DNA of 7,599 nucleotides from Akkermansiaceae bacterium UBA985. Lineage in GTDB: Bacteria; Verrucomicrobiota; Verrucomicrobiia; Verrucomicrobiales; Akkermansiaceae. Shown one piece after another: positions 1 through 5,554 of this stretch (position 1 is its first letter; the number at the start of each line of letters is the position of its first letter). Location: the NCBI GenBank assembly GCA_002292185.1, contig DBBL01000104.1, positions 1-7,599 of the forward strand, written 5' to 3'. The translations under genes were made by a program, and so were the position numbers. The notes under the pieces are model-generated. The model was not told the origin of the DNA. It searched no databases and was given only the letters and a program-made list of their open reading frames with translations.

Positions 1-1560
1 CAACATCTACGCAAACTCTATACTTCGTCCCATGTCGAGGGTCTGGCTGCTGAATACCAATCACTCACACAGCGCGGGGAAGATACTCAGTCGTTTTGGG
101 AGCGCCGCACTCGCCGCATTGGCACACCCAGAAAATTCGCTGAGGGAATCAATGAGGCATTCGCTCGTTGGGTTAAAAAAAACCGCCCGCAACTTTACGA
201 AACACTAGATGGCAATGTTTGTCGTAAGGAAATAACCCAAGTTTATTTGGATCAACTTCAAAAGCAACGTGATGTCGCCTGCCGTATGGATCAGGATGCC
301 GTTCTGCATGATGACGGATCAGAGCCACGCAAATACTGGTGCGGATTCGCCGATGCTCTGCGTGGCGATGAAGATGCGTTAGATGGACTCCGAGAGCTCA
401 TGAGATCAGCAGCAGCTGATGCTCCAGAGATCAAGGAACTGGGCTACTGTAGCCAACTCGCGCATAACACTCTTAAGAAAAAATCTCTTTCCGACCACTC
501 AGGGAAAAATTCATCAAGATCAACAAGCAAACGCGGCAAGCGGACCGCAAACGAGACCGCAGATAATTTAGCAGAGCACATAGCGCCTCAAGCATCTGCG
601 CCTCCTAAGCCGATGAGCCACAAGATGAAGCTCAGGCTAATGAGCACGGCCATCCTGCTCCTGCTCATTGCAACCGGAGCAGGAACCATGTATGCCATGA
701 AAGAATGGCGTAAATATGAGGCTAATACAAACGCTCTAGAACTTGCTAACTCTGCACCCAATACCGAGAATATTGCCAATGGTGAATCTCAGCCTCAACA
801 AGAATTAGAGATTGCTCAAACCAAGCTTGATACTAAGAAACAGCAGCTTGCTGAGATAACCGCCCGTCTTTATGACACGGAAGCACGACAACTTGCCGAT
901 GATTTTGCCAAGTCGACTAATCCACAGATAAGACTGAGAATGTGTAGATACCCCGACCAAGTCAGCAAACGACTGGATAGCTATCCTGAAAGGGCTCTTA
1001 GTGAAGCAGCCACTGAGGTAACATTCATTGATGTTGTTAACCTTGGAGGCATCATGGCCGCACGCTTTGTAGCAAAATTCGTAGACAACAGCTCACGCTT
1101 AATCTGCATAGTCTCCACCGAGGATGGCTTGCGTGTTGATTGGGATTGTTACGCACGTCATAACGCTAAAGCCGTGCCATTGTTGCTAGAAGGCAAAACC
1201 CAATCTGCGGAATTGCGCATTTTCGCCAGAAAATCACATTACTACAACTTCACATACCGAGATGACAAACGGTGGACCGCTTTCGAACTATCAAGCCCCG
1301 ACTTTAAGGATATCATCTACGCATACAGCCTCAAAGAAACAACAACGGGCAAACTACTGGATGCTGCATTCAAAAACGCAGCATTAGAAAAATCCGTTCA
1401 GCTAACGTTACAGGTTTCTTCAAACCAGGATACTCACAAGAGAAAACAATTTAATATTGATCGCATATATGCCTTTGGCTGGGTGCGGGCAGAAAAAGAC
1501 ATCGAAGACATCTACCGCGCAAATGTTGACACCATAGGAGGACAGGCAACCAACAAGTAG
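1..1560 (+). CDS. Single-pass membrane protein of unknown function, 5' partial
   Basis: The frame is open from base 1 to the TAG at 1558-1560, so the gene begins outside the window and 519 residues are visible. A TTG at 247 is the first possible start codon upstream of the first in-frame ATG, but codons 1-82 are also open and protein-like (for example TPRKFAEGIN and RPQLYETLDGN), so it is unlikely to be the true start. In order, the fragment shows a soluble charged N-terminal part (to about residue 155), a Ser/Lys/Arg-rich linker, one hydrophobic segment at about 213-231 (LMSTAILLLLIATGAG), a probable coiled coil at about 265-304, and a C-terminal domain at about 305-512. The basic residues before the hydrophobic segment suggest the N-terminal part is cytoplasmic and the C-terminal domain periplasmic. 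I do not recognise a catalytic motif or family. The C-terminal 'GLRVDWDCYARHN' region recalls domains I have seen in Verrucomicrobia and Planctomycetes hypothetical proteins, which is a weak impression only. Confidence 0.85.
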   Translation, partial: QHLRKLYTSSHVEGLAAEYQSLTQRGEDTQSFWERRTRRIGTPRKFAEGINEAFARWVKKNRPQLYETLDGNVCRKEITQVYLDQLQKQRDVACRMDQDAVLHDDGSEPRKYWCGFADALRGDEDALDGLRELMRSAAADAPEIKELGYCSQLAHNTLKKKSLSDHSGKNSSRSTSKRGKRTANETADNLAEHIAPQASAPPKPMSHKMKLRLMSTAILLLLIATGAGTMYAMKEWRKYEANTNALELANSAPNTENIANGESQPQQELEIAQTKLDTKKQQLAEITARLYDTEARQLADDFAKSTNPQIRLRMCRYPDQVSKRLDSYPERALSEAATEVTFIDVVNLGGIMAARFVAKFVDNSSRLICIVSTEDGLRVDWDCYARHNAKAVPLLLEGKTQSAELRIFARKSHYYNFTYRDDKRWTAFELSSPDFKDIIYAYSLKETTTGKLLDAAFKNAALEKSVQLTLQVSSNQDTHKRKQFNIDRIYAFGWVRAEKDIEDIYRANVDTIGGQATNK

Positions 1561-1572
1561 AAGTCCTCATGC

Positions 1573-2037
1573 ATGACCCCATCAGATACCAGCTCTGCAA
1601 ATACTATGGATACCACAGGAAAACATATTCTTTTCTTTGATGGTGACTGCCTGTTTTGCCAAAAAACAGCACAGCTTTTGTATCGTTGGGATAAAACGCA
1701 AACAACCTATTTTACTAGTCTGCAAGGGGAAACAGCATCAATGCTTCCCCCCACATGGAGAAATACAACAGACACCAAAGGACACGCCTCGGGTAATGCA
1801 GTATTGATTGAGTCGTGCGGCCAAAGTGACGAACTGAGATGGCGGGGAGCTAATGCCACCCTGCGCGCCCTTTATCTTACTCGTGGTCCGTTAGCTATTT
1901 TTTGGATCTTCTATTTCCTGCCGGACTTTCTGAAGAATACAGTCTACGATTTCATCGCCCGAAACAGGCACAGGCTAAGCGGCAACAAAAGTTGCCCGCT
2001 ACCAAACCAATGCTTCAGAGACAGGTTATTGCCTTGA
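1573..2037 (+). CDS. DCC-family (DUF393) thiol-disulfide oxidoreductase-like protein
   Basis: This 154-residue protein carries the family signature early in the chain: FFDGDCLFC at residues 21-29, with D23, D25 and the CxxC pair C26/C29 after a short beta strand (HILFF). The C-terminal IARNRHRLSG (residues 128-137) followed by CPLP (141-144) is also typical of DCC proteins, whose length is usually about 120-150 residues. The family is predicted to have a thioredoxin-like fold with redox activity, but physiological substrates are largely unknown. A hydrophobic stretch at about 107-120 (LAIFWIFYFLPDFL) may contact the membrane. The gene starts 12 bases after the upstream membrane-protein gene and is probably co-transcribed with it. 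No clear Shine-Dalgarno precedes ATG 1573. ATG 1606 (MDTTGKHILFF) would remove 11 poorly conserved-looking residues and is an equally plausible start. Confidence 0.88.
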   Translation: MTPSDTSSANTMDTTGKHILFFDGDCLFCQKTAQLLYRWDKTQTTYFTSLQGETASMLPPTWRNTTDTKGHASGNAVLIESCGQSDELRWRGANATLRALYLTRGPLAIFWIFYFLPDFLKNTVYDFIARNRHRLSGNKSCPLPNQCFRDRLLP

Positions 2038-2070
2038 GAGTAAAACCCTAGCGATAAACCAAGCCACTTT

Positions 2071-2096
2071 TTCTCAATAGGCCATTCTCAATAGGC
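2071..2096. repeat. Short direct repeat in convergent intergenic region
   Basis: The 12-mer TTCTCAATAGGC occurs at 2071-2082 and again at 2085-2096, two bases apart. The core ATAGGC recurs within TTAATAGGCATG at 2117-2128. It lies between the 3' ends of the DCC gene and recA. I see no coding potential, and the function is unknown. Confidence 0.6.
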
Positions 2097-2113
2097 TAGA
2101 TCAAAAACAGCTA

Positions 2114-2133
2114 GCTTAATAGGCATGTTAAGC
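2114..2133 (-). terminator. recA: Weak hairpin, possible recA terminator
   Basis: GCTTAA (2114-2119) and TTAAGC (2128-2133) form a 6-bp stem with an 8-base loop. Read on the minus strand, it is followed within eight bases by a GTTTTTG tract (complement of 2102-2108). It lies about 95 bases beyond the recA stop. The stem is AT-rich and the U-tract is not immediately adjacent, so this is only a weak candidate. Confidence 0.25.
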
Positions 2134-2166
2134 AAGCCATCTATCTCGGTGACTGTCCTGCCAAGG

Positions 2167-2210
2167 TTTGTGCTACCATGATTTTCACTGCCATGATTTG
2201 TGCTACCATG
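2167..2210. repeat. 14-bp direct repeat, 30-bp period, next to recA 3' end
   Basis: TTTGTGCTACCATG is present at 2167-2180 and 2197-2210, and the segment between them holds a partial copy (CCATGATTT at 2191-2199, matching CCATGATTT at 2177-2185). The pattern suggests a local duplication with drift just outside the recA stop codon. It is non-coding as far as I can see. Confidence 0.6.
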
Positions 2211-2228
2211 GCTGCAGCAGATTTAGGC

Positions 2229-3389
2229 CTACTCAGAAGCTTCGGCCATAGCCTCTTTGACCTTGACCTCGATCTCCTTGTAAAGGTTCTCATCGTCCTT
2301 CAAAGCAACCTTCGTACCGTCGCGGCCTTGAGCAAGCTGGTTCCCTGAATAACTGAACCAACTGCCTCGCTTCTGGATAATATCAAACTCAATAGCCAGG
2401 TCGATCAAGGACCCTACCGATGAGATACCTTCGTTATAGATGATATCGAACTCAGCTTCTTTGAAGGGTGCAGCCACCTTATTCTTCACTACCTTGATAC
2501 GGGTTCTAGCTCCTTGGACTGTACCGTCAGTCGCCTTAATCTGTCCTATGCGGCGGATATCAATACGCACAGATGAGAAAAATTTCAGTGCGCGACCACC
2601 GGGGGTGGTCTCTGGGCTACCAAACATTACCCCGATCTTCTCGCGGATCTGGTTGGTGAAAATACAAGTCGTGCGCGCCTTCGAAATAAGCGCGGTAAGT
2701 TTGCGCATGGCGGCACTCATAAGTCGCGCTTGGGCACCAACCGTACTGTCACCGATTTCACCTGCAAGCTCCTGCTTGGTTACTAATGCAGCCACTGAGT
2801 CGAGCACCACTACATCAATGGCGTTTGAGCGGACAAGCGTCTCACAAATCTGCAGGGCTTCCTCACCGGAGTTAGGCTGTGAGACAAGTAAGTCGTCGAT
2901 ATTAACACCCAGTTTGGCGGCATAGGCGGGATCAAGCGCATGCTCTACATCAATAAATGCGGCAAGACCCCCCGCTTTTTGAGCTTTAGCAATCACCGTG
3001 AGTGTAAGCGTTGTTTTACCAGATGACTCAGGCCCGTAGATCTCGACAATACGGCCACGAGGAAAACCACCTACTCCGAGCGCACGGTCTATTAAAAGAT
3101 TTCCTGTGGGGATGACATCTACATCTACACGATGGCCATCGCCTAAACGCATGATGGCCGTTTCACCAAAGTCTTTCTGAATTTGTGAGATAGCGAGATC
3201 TAGATTTTTCTTGCGAGCCGCGATGACTTTATCGTCTGATTTGTTAGCGCTAGGAGATGCCATGGATTTTTTAGTGGTAGGTGCTTGTGGAAGTGGTGAT
3301 TTCGCAGAAGCTGCGGACACCTCTGATGGGGCAGTGGTAGACTTGGCTGCTGCGGACTTATTTGTAGTTCTAGTGGTTGCGGTACTCAT
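2229..3389 (-). CDS. recA: Recombinase RecA with N-terminal extension
   Basis: RecA is the ATP-dependent strand-exchange recombinase, which as a filament on single-stranded DNA also triggers LexA self-cleavage. The 386 residues align throughout with bacterial RecA at an offset of +53 relative to E. coli: Walker A GPESSGKT at 119-126 (K125), catalytic E149 in VEHALDP, Walker B VVVLD ending at D197, NQIR with Q247, loop L2 at about 248-262 ([15 protein letters not shown]), and KVVKNK at 299-304. Residues 1-52 are an added Ser/Thr/Ala/Lys/Pro-rich tail without a recognisable fold. The C-terminus ends in KEAMAEASE and lacks the long acidic tail of E. coli. T204 stands where E. coli has P151. ATG at 3261-3263 (MASPSANK) would give a normal-length 344-residue protein. 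I keep 3389 because a good promoter ends about 20 bases upstream of it and the extension is open and coding-like. Expression is probably SOS-controlled. Confidence 0.97.
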   Translation of the reverse strand: MSTATTRTTNKSAAAKSTTAPSEVSAASAKSPLPQAPTTKKSMASPSANKSDDKVIAARKKNLDLAISQIQKDFGETAIMRLGDGHRVDVDVIPTGNLLIDRALGVGGFPRGRIVEIYGPESSGKTTLTLTVIAKAQKAGGLAAFIDVEHALDPAYAAKLGVNIDDLLVSQPNSGEEALQICETLVRSNAIDVVVLDSVAALVTKQELAGEIGDSTVGAQARLMSAAMRKLTALISKARTTCIFTNQIREKIGVMFGSPETTPGGRALKFFSSVRIDIRRIGQIKATDGTVQGARTRIKVVKNKVAAPFKEAEFDIIYNEGISSVGSLIDLAIEFDIIQKRGSWFSYSGNQLAQGRDGTKVALKDDENLYKEIEVKVKEAMAEASE

Positions 3390-3415
3390 GACAATAGTTG
3401 TTTTTGATTTTTCGC

Positions 3416-3444
3416 ATATTGCCTGAAGCTTTTACCTAGGTCAA
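3416..3444 (-). promoter_or_regulatory. recA: Predicted sigma70-type promoter of recA
   Basis: On the minus strand TTGACC (complement of 3439-3444; 5 of 6 to TTGACA) is followed after exactly 17 bases by CAATAT (complement of 3416-3421; 3 of 6 to TATAAT). This would start transcription near 3409, about 20 bases before the recA ATG at 3389. The -35 box is good and the -10 box mediocre. Assignment is by inspection only. Confidence 0.5.
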
Positions 3445-3452
3445 CAAAAAAC

Positions 3453-3495
3453 TGTTCAAAAGATCACTGTTTGTGAGAACATGTTCATTTGAAGG
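3453..3495. promoter_or_regulatory. Three phased SOS-box-like (LexA) elements between recA and the divergent gene
   Basis: Three head-to-tail sequences resemble TGTTC-N4-GAACA. They are TGTTC-AAAA-GATCA at 3453-3466 (9 of 10 fixed bases), TGTTT-GTGA-GAACA at 3468-3481 (9 of 10) and TGTTC-ATTT-GAAGG at 3482-3495 (8 of 10). Their start points are 15 and 14 bases apart. As I recall, TGTTC-N4-GAACA is the LexA-binding motif reported for Verrucomicrobia, and recA is a standard LexA target. The first box lies just upstream of the predicted recA -35 element, and the third about 28 bases before the first possible start of the divergent hydrolase gene, so both genes could respond. Binding is inferred, not shown. 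Confidence 0.6.
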
Positions 3496-3522
3496 GGTTC
3501 TCGTCCGCTTTGGCACACGATC

Positions 3523-4197
3523 ATGGCACAAAAAGGAATGGTTCTTGCATCAAAATACGGCATGATCCTGCTTATGAGTGATCACGATCTACAAATCAGA
3601 AGCTTCACAGGTGGCATGGCACAAACCAATGGCTATCTTCTTGGCTCAAGCCAAAACGGGGGCAGCTGTGTGCTCATCGATGCACCTCTTGGCATCAGCC
3701 AATGGCTTGATGAGCTTAACGAGGTGCCCAGTAGCCTCTTGCTCACCCATCAACACTACGACCACATAGAAGACGCGGCTAAAATGGCGGCAAAAGGCAC
3801 CAAACTCTACGCCTATTCCCCTTACGCCCAAAGCCTGACCCTAGAGATACTATTGCAGCAGTCAGGAATTCCACTCAACATCACCCCATACGCTGTTGAT
3901 CAAACGCTAGAGGGACAATCTGTATTAGAGGCTGGAGGATTAGCTTTCCAACTAGAACATGTGCCCGGCCACTCGCCTGATAGTGTCGTCTTTATCCATA
4001 ACGATCTTGTTTTTGGTGGTGACACCCTCTTTGCAAGTGGCATTGGTAGAGCTGATTTGCCGGATGGAAACATGGACCTACTGGTTGAAGGCATCAGAGA
4101 AAAAATGTTAACTTTACCTAACTCTACAAAAGTATTTCCAGGGCATGGACCTGATACAACCATCGAGCTCGAAAAAGCGACAAACCCCTTTCTATAA
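3523..4197 (+). CDS. MBL-fold metallo-hydrolase, glyoxalase II-like (GloC/YcbL type)
   Basis: The protein has the complete metal-binding set of a metallo-beta-lactamase-fold hydrolase of the glyoxalase II group: THQHYDH at 75-81 (H76, H78, D80, H81), VPGHSPDS with H150, GGDTLF with D167, and PGHGPDT with H208. The run SGIGRADLPDGN (172-183) and the final NPFL match the small glyoxalase II proteins GloC/YcbL (about 215 residues), which lack the full C-terminal glutathione-binding domain of classical GloB. The likely activity is hydrolysis of a thioester such as S-lactoylglutathione or a related acyl thiol in the cytoplasm; the true substrate cannot be read from sequence. Homology begins near LQIRSFTGGMAQTNGYLL (about residue 23), so ATG 3574 (M18, giving 207 residues) may be the real start; ATGs at 3538 and 3562 are also in frame. 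None has a convincing Shine-Dalgarno. The gene is divergent from recA. Confidence 0.92.
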   Translation: MAQKGMVLASKYGMILLMSDHDLQIRSFTGGMAQTNGYLLGSSQNGGSCVLIDAPLGISQWLDELNEVPSSLLLTHQHYDHIEDAAKMAAKGTKLYAYSPYAQSLTLEILLQQSGIPLNITPYAVDQTLEGQSVLEAGGLAFQLEHVPGHSPDSVVFIHNDLVFGGDTLFASGIGRADLPDGNMDLLVEGIREKMLTLPNSTKVFPGHGPDTTIELEKATNPFL

Positions 4198-4286
4198 CGG
4201 AAAGCGATGTCCTTTATCCCCTTCATGGCAAATAATGAAAAATTTTCTCGTAGGACCTCTTGCCTTACGCCAATAAAAGTGCCACT

Positions 4287-4315
4287 CTTACAGTGAAGGT
4301 GTTTGATACTATAAT
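4287..4315 (+). promoter_or_regulatory. Predicted promoter upstream of the DUF883-like gene
   Basis: A perfect -10 box TATAAT at 4310-4315 is preceded after 17 bases by CTTACA at 4287-4292 (4 of 6 to TTGACA). Transcription would start near 4322, leaving an AT-rich leader of about 127 bases before ATG 4449. The rest of 4198-4448 holds no gene I can support. Confidence 0.5.
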
Positions 4316-4448
4316 CCCATGTTATTCATTCATTTCTAATGACTGCTAACCTAGAAATCTTGGTTGATACCGCCTTCACTAAAGTCGAACTACACACTGA
4401 CAATACAACAACTCTTCACCCTAATAATCACAACAAACTATTAAAAAA

Positions 4449-4862
4449 ATGGAAGAAACATTCACAGACACAAACTTCATGGCTGACGGTCCCGTTAGCG
4501 ATGCATTCAAATCACAATCAGCAGCTAGTGACCTTCGTTCGGCTGTAACTGAGCCTGCCAGCAAGACTAGGCAGATTGCACAAGAAGCTGGAGCCAAAGC
4601 TCAGCATTTCAAACAAGCCGCAACGGAAAAAGCTCAGCAGTTCCGTGAATTTGCAGGATCCAAAGCAAGCGATCTCAAGGAAACAGCGGGAGTAAAAGCC
4701 CAGCAGTTCAAGCAAGCTGCTGGTGAGCAAGTAGAACAAGGGCGAGTCAAAGCACGTGAAGCTCATGCTGATGCTGAAGATTACGTCCGCAAGCACCCCA
4801 CCAAGTCGATACTCACAGCACTAGGGGTTGGCGTCGTTATCGGCTTAGTTATCCGCCGCTAA
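4449..4862 (+). CDS. DUF883 (YqjD/ElaB-like) membrane-anchored protein with LEA-like 11-residue repeats
   Basis: This 137-residue protein ends in DYVRKHPTKS followed by a glycine-spaced hydrophobic helix (about 119-135) and RR, the C-terminal tail-anchor pattern of the YqjD/ElaB/YgaM family. In E. coli, YqjD and ElaB sit in the inner membrane and bind ribosomes in stationary phase under RpoS control. The middle part (39-104) is six contiguous 11-residue units, such as KAQHFKQAATE, KAQQFREFAGS and KAQQFKQAAGE, an amphipathic Ala/Lys/Gln/Glu pattern like group 3 LEA proteins. A stress-protective or membrane/ribosome-tethering role is therefore an inference. The N-terminus is acidic and probably disordered. 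ATG 4449 has no Shine-Dalgarno, and ATG 4479 (MADGPVSD) is an alternative start. A strong hairpin follows 17 bases after the stop, and genes for YqjE- and YqjK-like proteins lie downstream, matching the enterobacterial order yqjD-yqjE-yqjK. Confidence 0.85.
   Translation: MEETFTDTNFMADGPVSDAFKSQSAASDLRSAVTEPASKTRQIAQEAGAKAQHFKQAATEKAQQFREFAGSKASDLKETAGVKAQQFKQAAGEQVEQGRVKAREAHADAEDYVRKHPTKSILTALGVGVVIGLVIRR
4563..4760 (+). repeat. Six 33-bp units coding 11-residue LEA-like repeats
   Basis: Codons 39-104 of the DUF883-like gene fall into six in-register units starting at 4563, 4596, 4629, 4662, 4695 and 4728. Units 2, 3 and 5 are clearest, each starting AAAGCTCAGCA or AAAGCCCAGCA and encoding KAQ(H/Q)F. 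Unit 4 (KASDLKETAGV) and the outer units (KTRQIAQEAGA, QVEQGRVKARE) are more diverged. The repeat is seen at both DNA and protein level, indicating internal tandem duplication. Confidence 0.75.
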
Positions 4863-4879
4863 TTTATCATCCAAGAAGC

Positions 4880-4915
4880 CTTGCACGCTCTGGCATTTCT
4901 GCCACCGCGTGCAAG
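4880..4915 (+). terminator. Strong two-part hairpin after the DUF883-like gene
   Basis: CTTGCACGC (4880-4888) pairs with GCGTGCAAG (4907-4915) over 9 bp. Inside it, after a 2x2 internal loop, TGGCA (4891-4895) pairs with TGCCA (4900-4904) around a TTTC tetraloop. It begins 17 bases after the stop codon. No U-tract follows, so it may be a factor-dependent or 3'-end-stabilising structure rather than a classical intrinsic terminator. Confidence 0.5.
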
Positions 4916-5041
4916 TCGGCGGGGATAATTTGGAGGATTGGGCAAATCTAGATGGCCGAGAGGGGCCCTCTTTCTGATGCTCGCATACTCTGATGATATT
5001 CTTCGTCTCTTTAATGGTGGCACCCGTCACCTTTTTTCCAG

Positions 5042-5065
5042 CTTACTATTTCACTTACTATTTCA
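5042..5065. repeat. Tandem 12-bp repeat upstream of the YqjE-like gene
   Basis: CTTACTATTTCA is present twice in perfect tandem (5042-5053 and 5054-5065), followed by a degenerate third copy (GATCTTACTTCA, 5066-5077). It lies 45-81 bases before the ATG at 5123, in a 260-base stretch (4863-5122) that otherwise contains the hairpin at 4880-4915 and no supported gene. It could be a regulatory site or simple slippage. Confidence 0.6.
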
Positions 5066-5122
5066 GATCTTACTTCAGGAAAACAATGCCATTTATCCAA
5101 CCATTCAGCATTTTAAAACACG

Positions 5123-5554
5123 ATGAATCCTGAATCTGCAACTGGAGACTCCGAGGCCAGCGGCCCAAATCCATCAGAGCATATGACACATGCCCTGTCC
5201 GGTTTTATTGCTGCACGCGTTGAGCTCGCATCCATCGAAGCCAAAGAGGCTGCGTCTTTTACAGGAAAAAAAGTCGCCCATGGACTTACACTGGCTATTT
5301 CAGCGTTCTTTCTCTGGAGCCTTGTGCTGGCAGGCGCTACGGGAATAGTGGCTCCCCTCGCGGATCAATGGTTGCATGGCAAAGCTGACTGGCTTCCCGG
5401 CTGGGCGGCAGTCGTTCTAGCTCTGGCCATCATTCATGGCATCATCGTTCTGATCTGCTTTTTGAAGCTAAAAAAACAACCTGCAACGCCTTTGTTCGAG
5501 CTATCGCGCAAGGAAATAGAAAACGACAAGCTATGGCTCACAAAAAACAAATAG
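5123..5554 (+). CDS. YqjE-like membrane protein (DUF1469, holin superfamily III type)
   Basis: This 143-residue protein has the layout of the YqjE/DUF1469 family, often labelled 'phage holin family' although members are chromosomal. An N-terminal amphipathic segment, LSGFIAARVELASIEAKEA (25-43), is followed by two membrane segments at about 54-77 (LTLAISAFFLWSLVLAGATG) and 92-114 (PGWAAVVLALAIIHGIIVL), and then a charged C-terminal tail. The conserved feature is the 'R(V/L)EL..IE..EA' helix before the first membrane segment. The first 20 residues are Ser/Glu/Pro-rich and probably disordered. The molecular function is unknown. The family accompanies YqjD, which fits the DUF883-like gene upstream. 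The last 22 bases overlap the next gene, implying co-transcription and probably translational coupling. ATG 5123 lacks a Shine-Dalgarno. There is no lysis-gene context, so a real holin role is unlikely. Confidence 0.83.
   Translation: MNPESATGDSEASGPNPSEHMTHALSGFIAARVELASIEAKEAASFTGKKVAHGLTLAISAFFLWSLVLAGATGIVAPLADQWLHGKADWLPGWAAVVLALAIIHGIIVLICFLKLKKQPATPLFELSRKEIENDKLWLTKNK

Noticed and set aside
247..1560. TTG at 247 as the start of the first gene
   Set aside because: The frame is open and protein-like all the way back to base 1, so the gene is cut by the window edge.
2440..2925. A 161-codon + strand frame opposite recA
   Set aside because: It lies wholly antisense to highly conserved RecA codons and has Ser/Arg/Thr-rich shadow composition.
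3477..3486. Perfect palindrome GAACATGTTC as a Gram-positive-type SOS box
   Set aside because: The half-site spacing is 2 bases, whereas the Bacillus-type box has 4 between GAAC and GTTC. It arises from the junction of the second and third TGTTC-N4-GAACA-like elements.
4250..4270. Possible terminator hairpin CGTAGG...CCTTACG after the metallo-hydrolase gene
   Set aside because: The stem needs a bulge and is not followed by a T-tract, so it is too weak to call.
4339..4548. A 69-codon + strand frame overlapping the start of the DUF883-like gene
   Set aside because: It has no Shine-Dalgarno and no recognisable motif, its composition is rich in Asn/His/Thr/Lys, and it overlaps the better supported gene by 100 bases. 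It is mentioned only as a possible leader frame.
4938..5126. A 62-codon + strand frame whose TGA overlaps ATG 5123 (ATGA)
   Set aside because: It begins with TTG, crosses the tandem 12-bp repeat and has no recognisable sequence. The ATGA overlap is probably chance.
5123..5554. A phage holin and hence a prophage remnant
   Set aside because: The family label is misleading: this is the chromosomal YqjE/DUF1469 type, and no lysin, capsid, integrase or attachment site is present.
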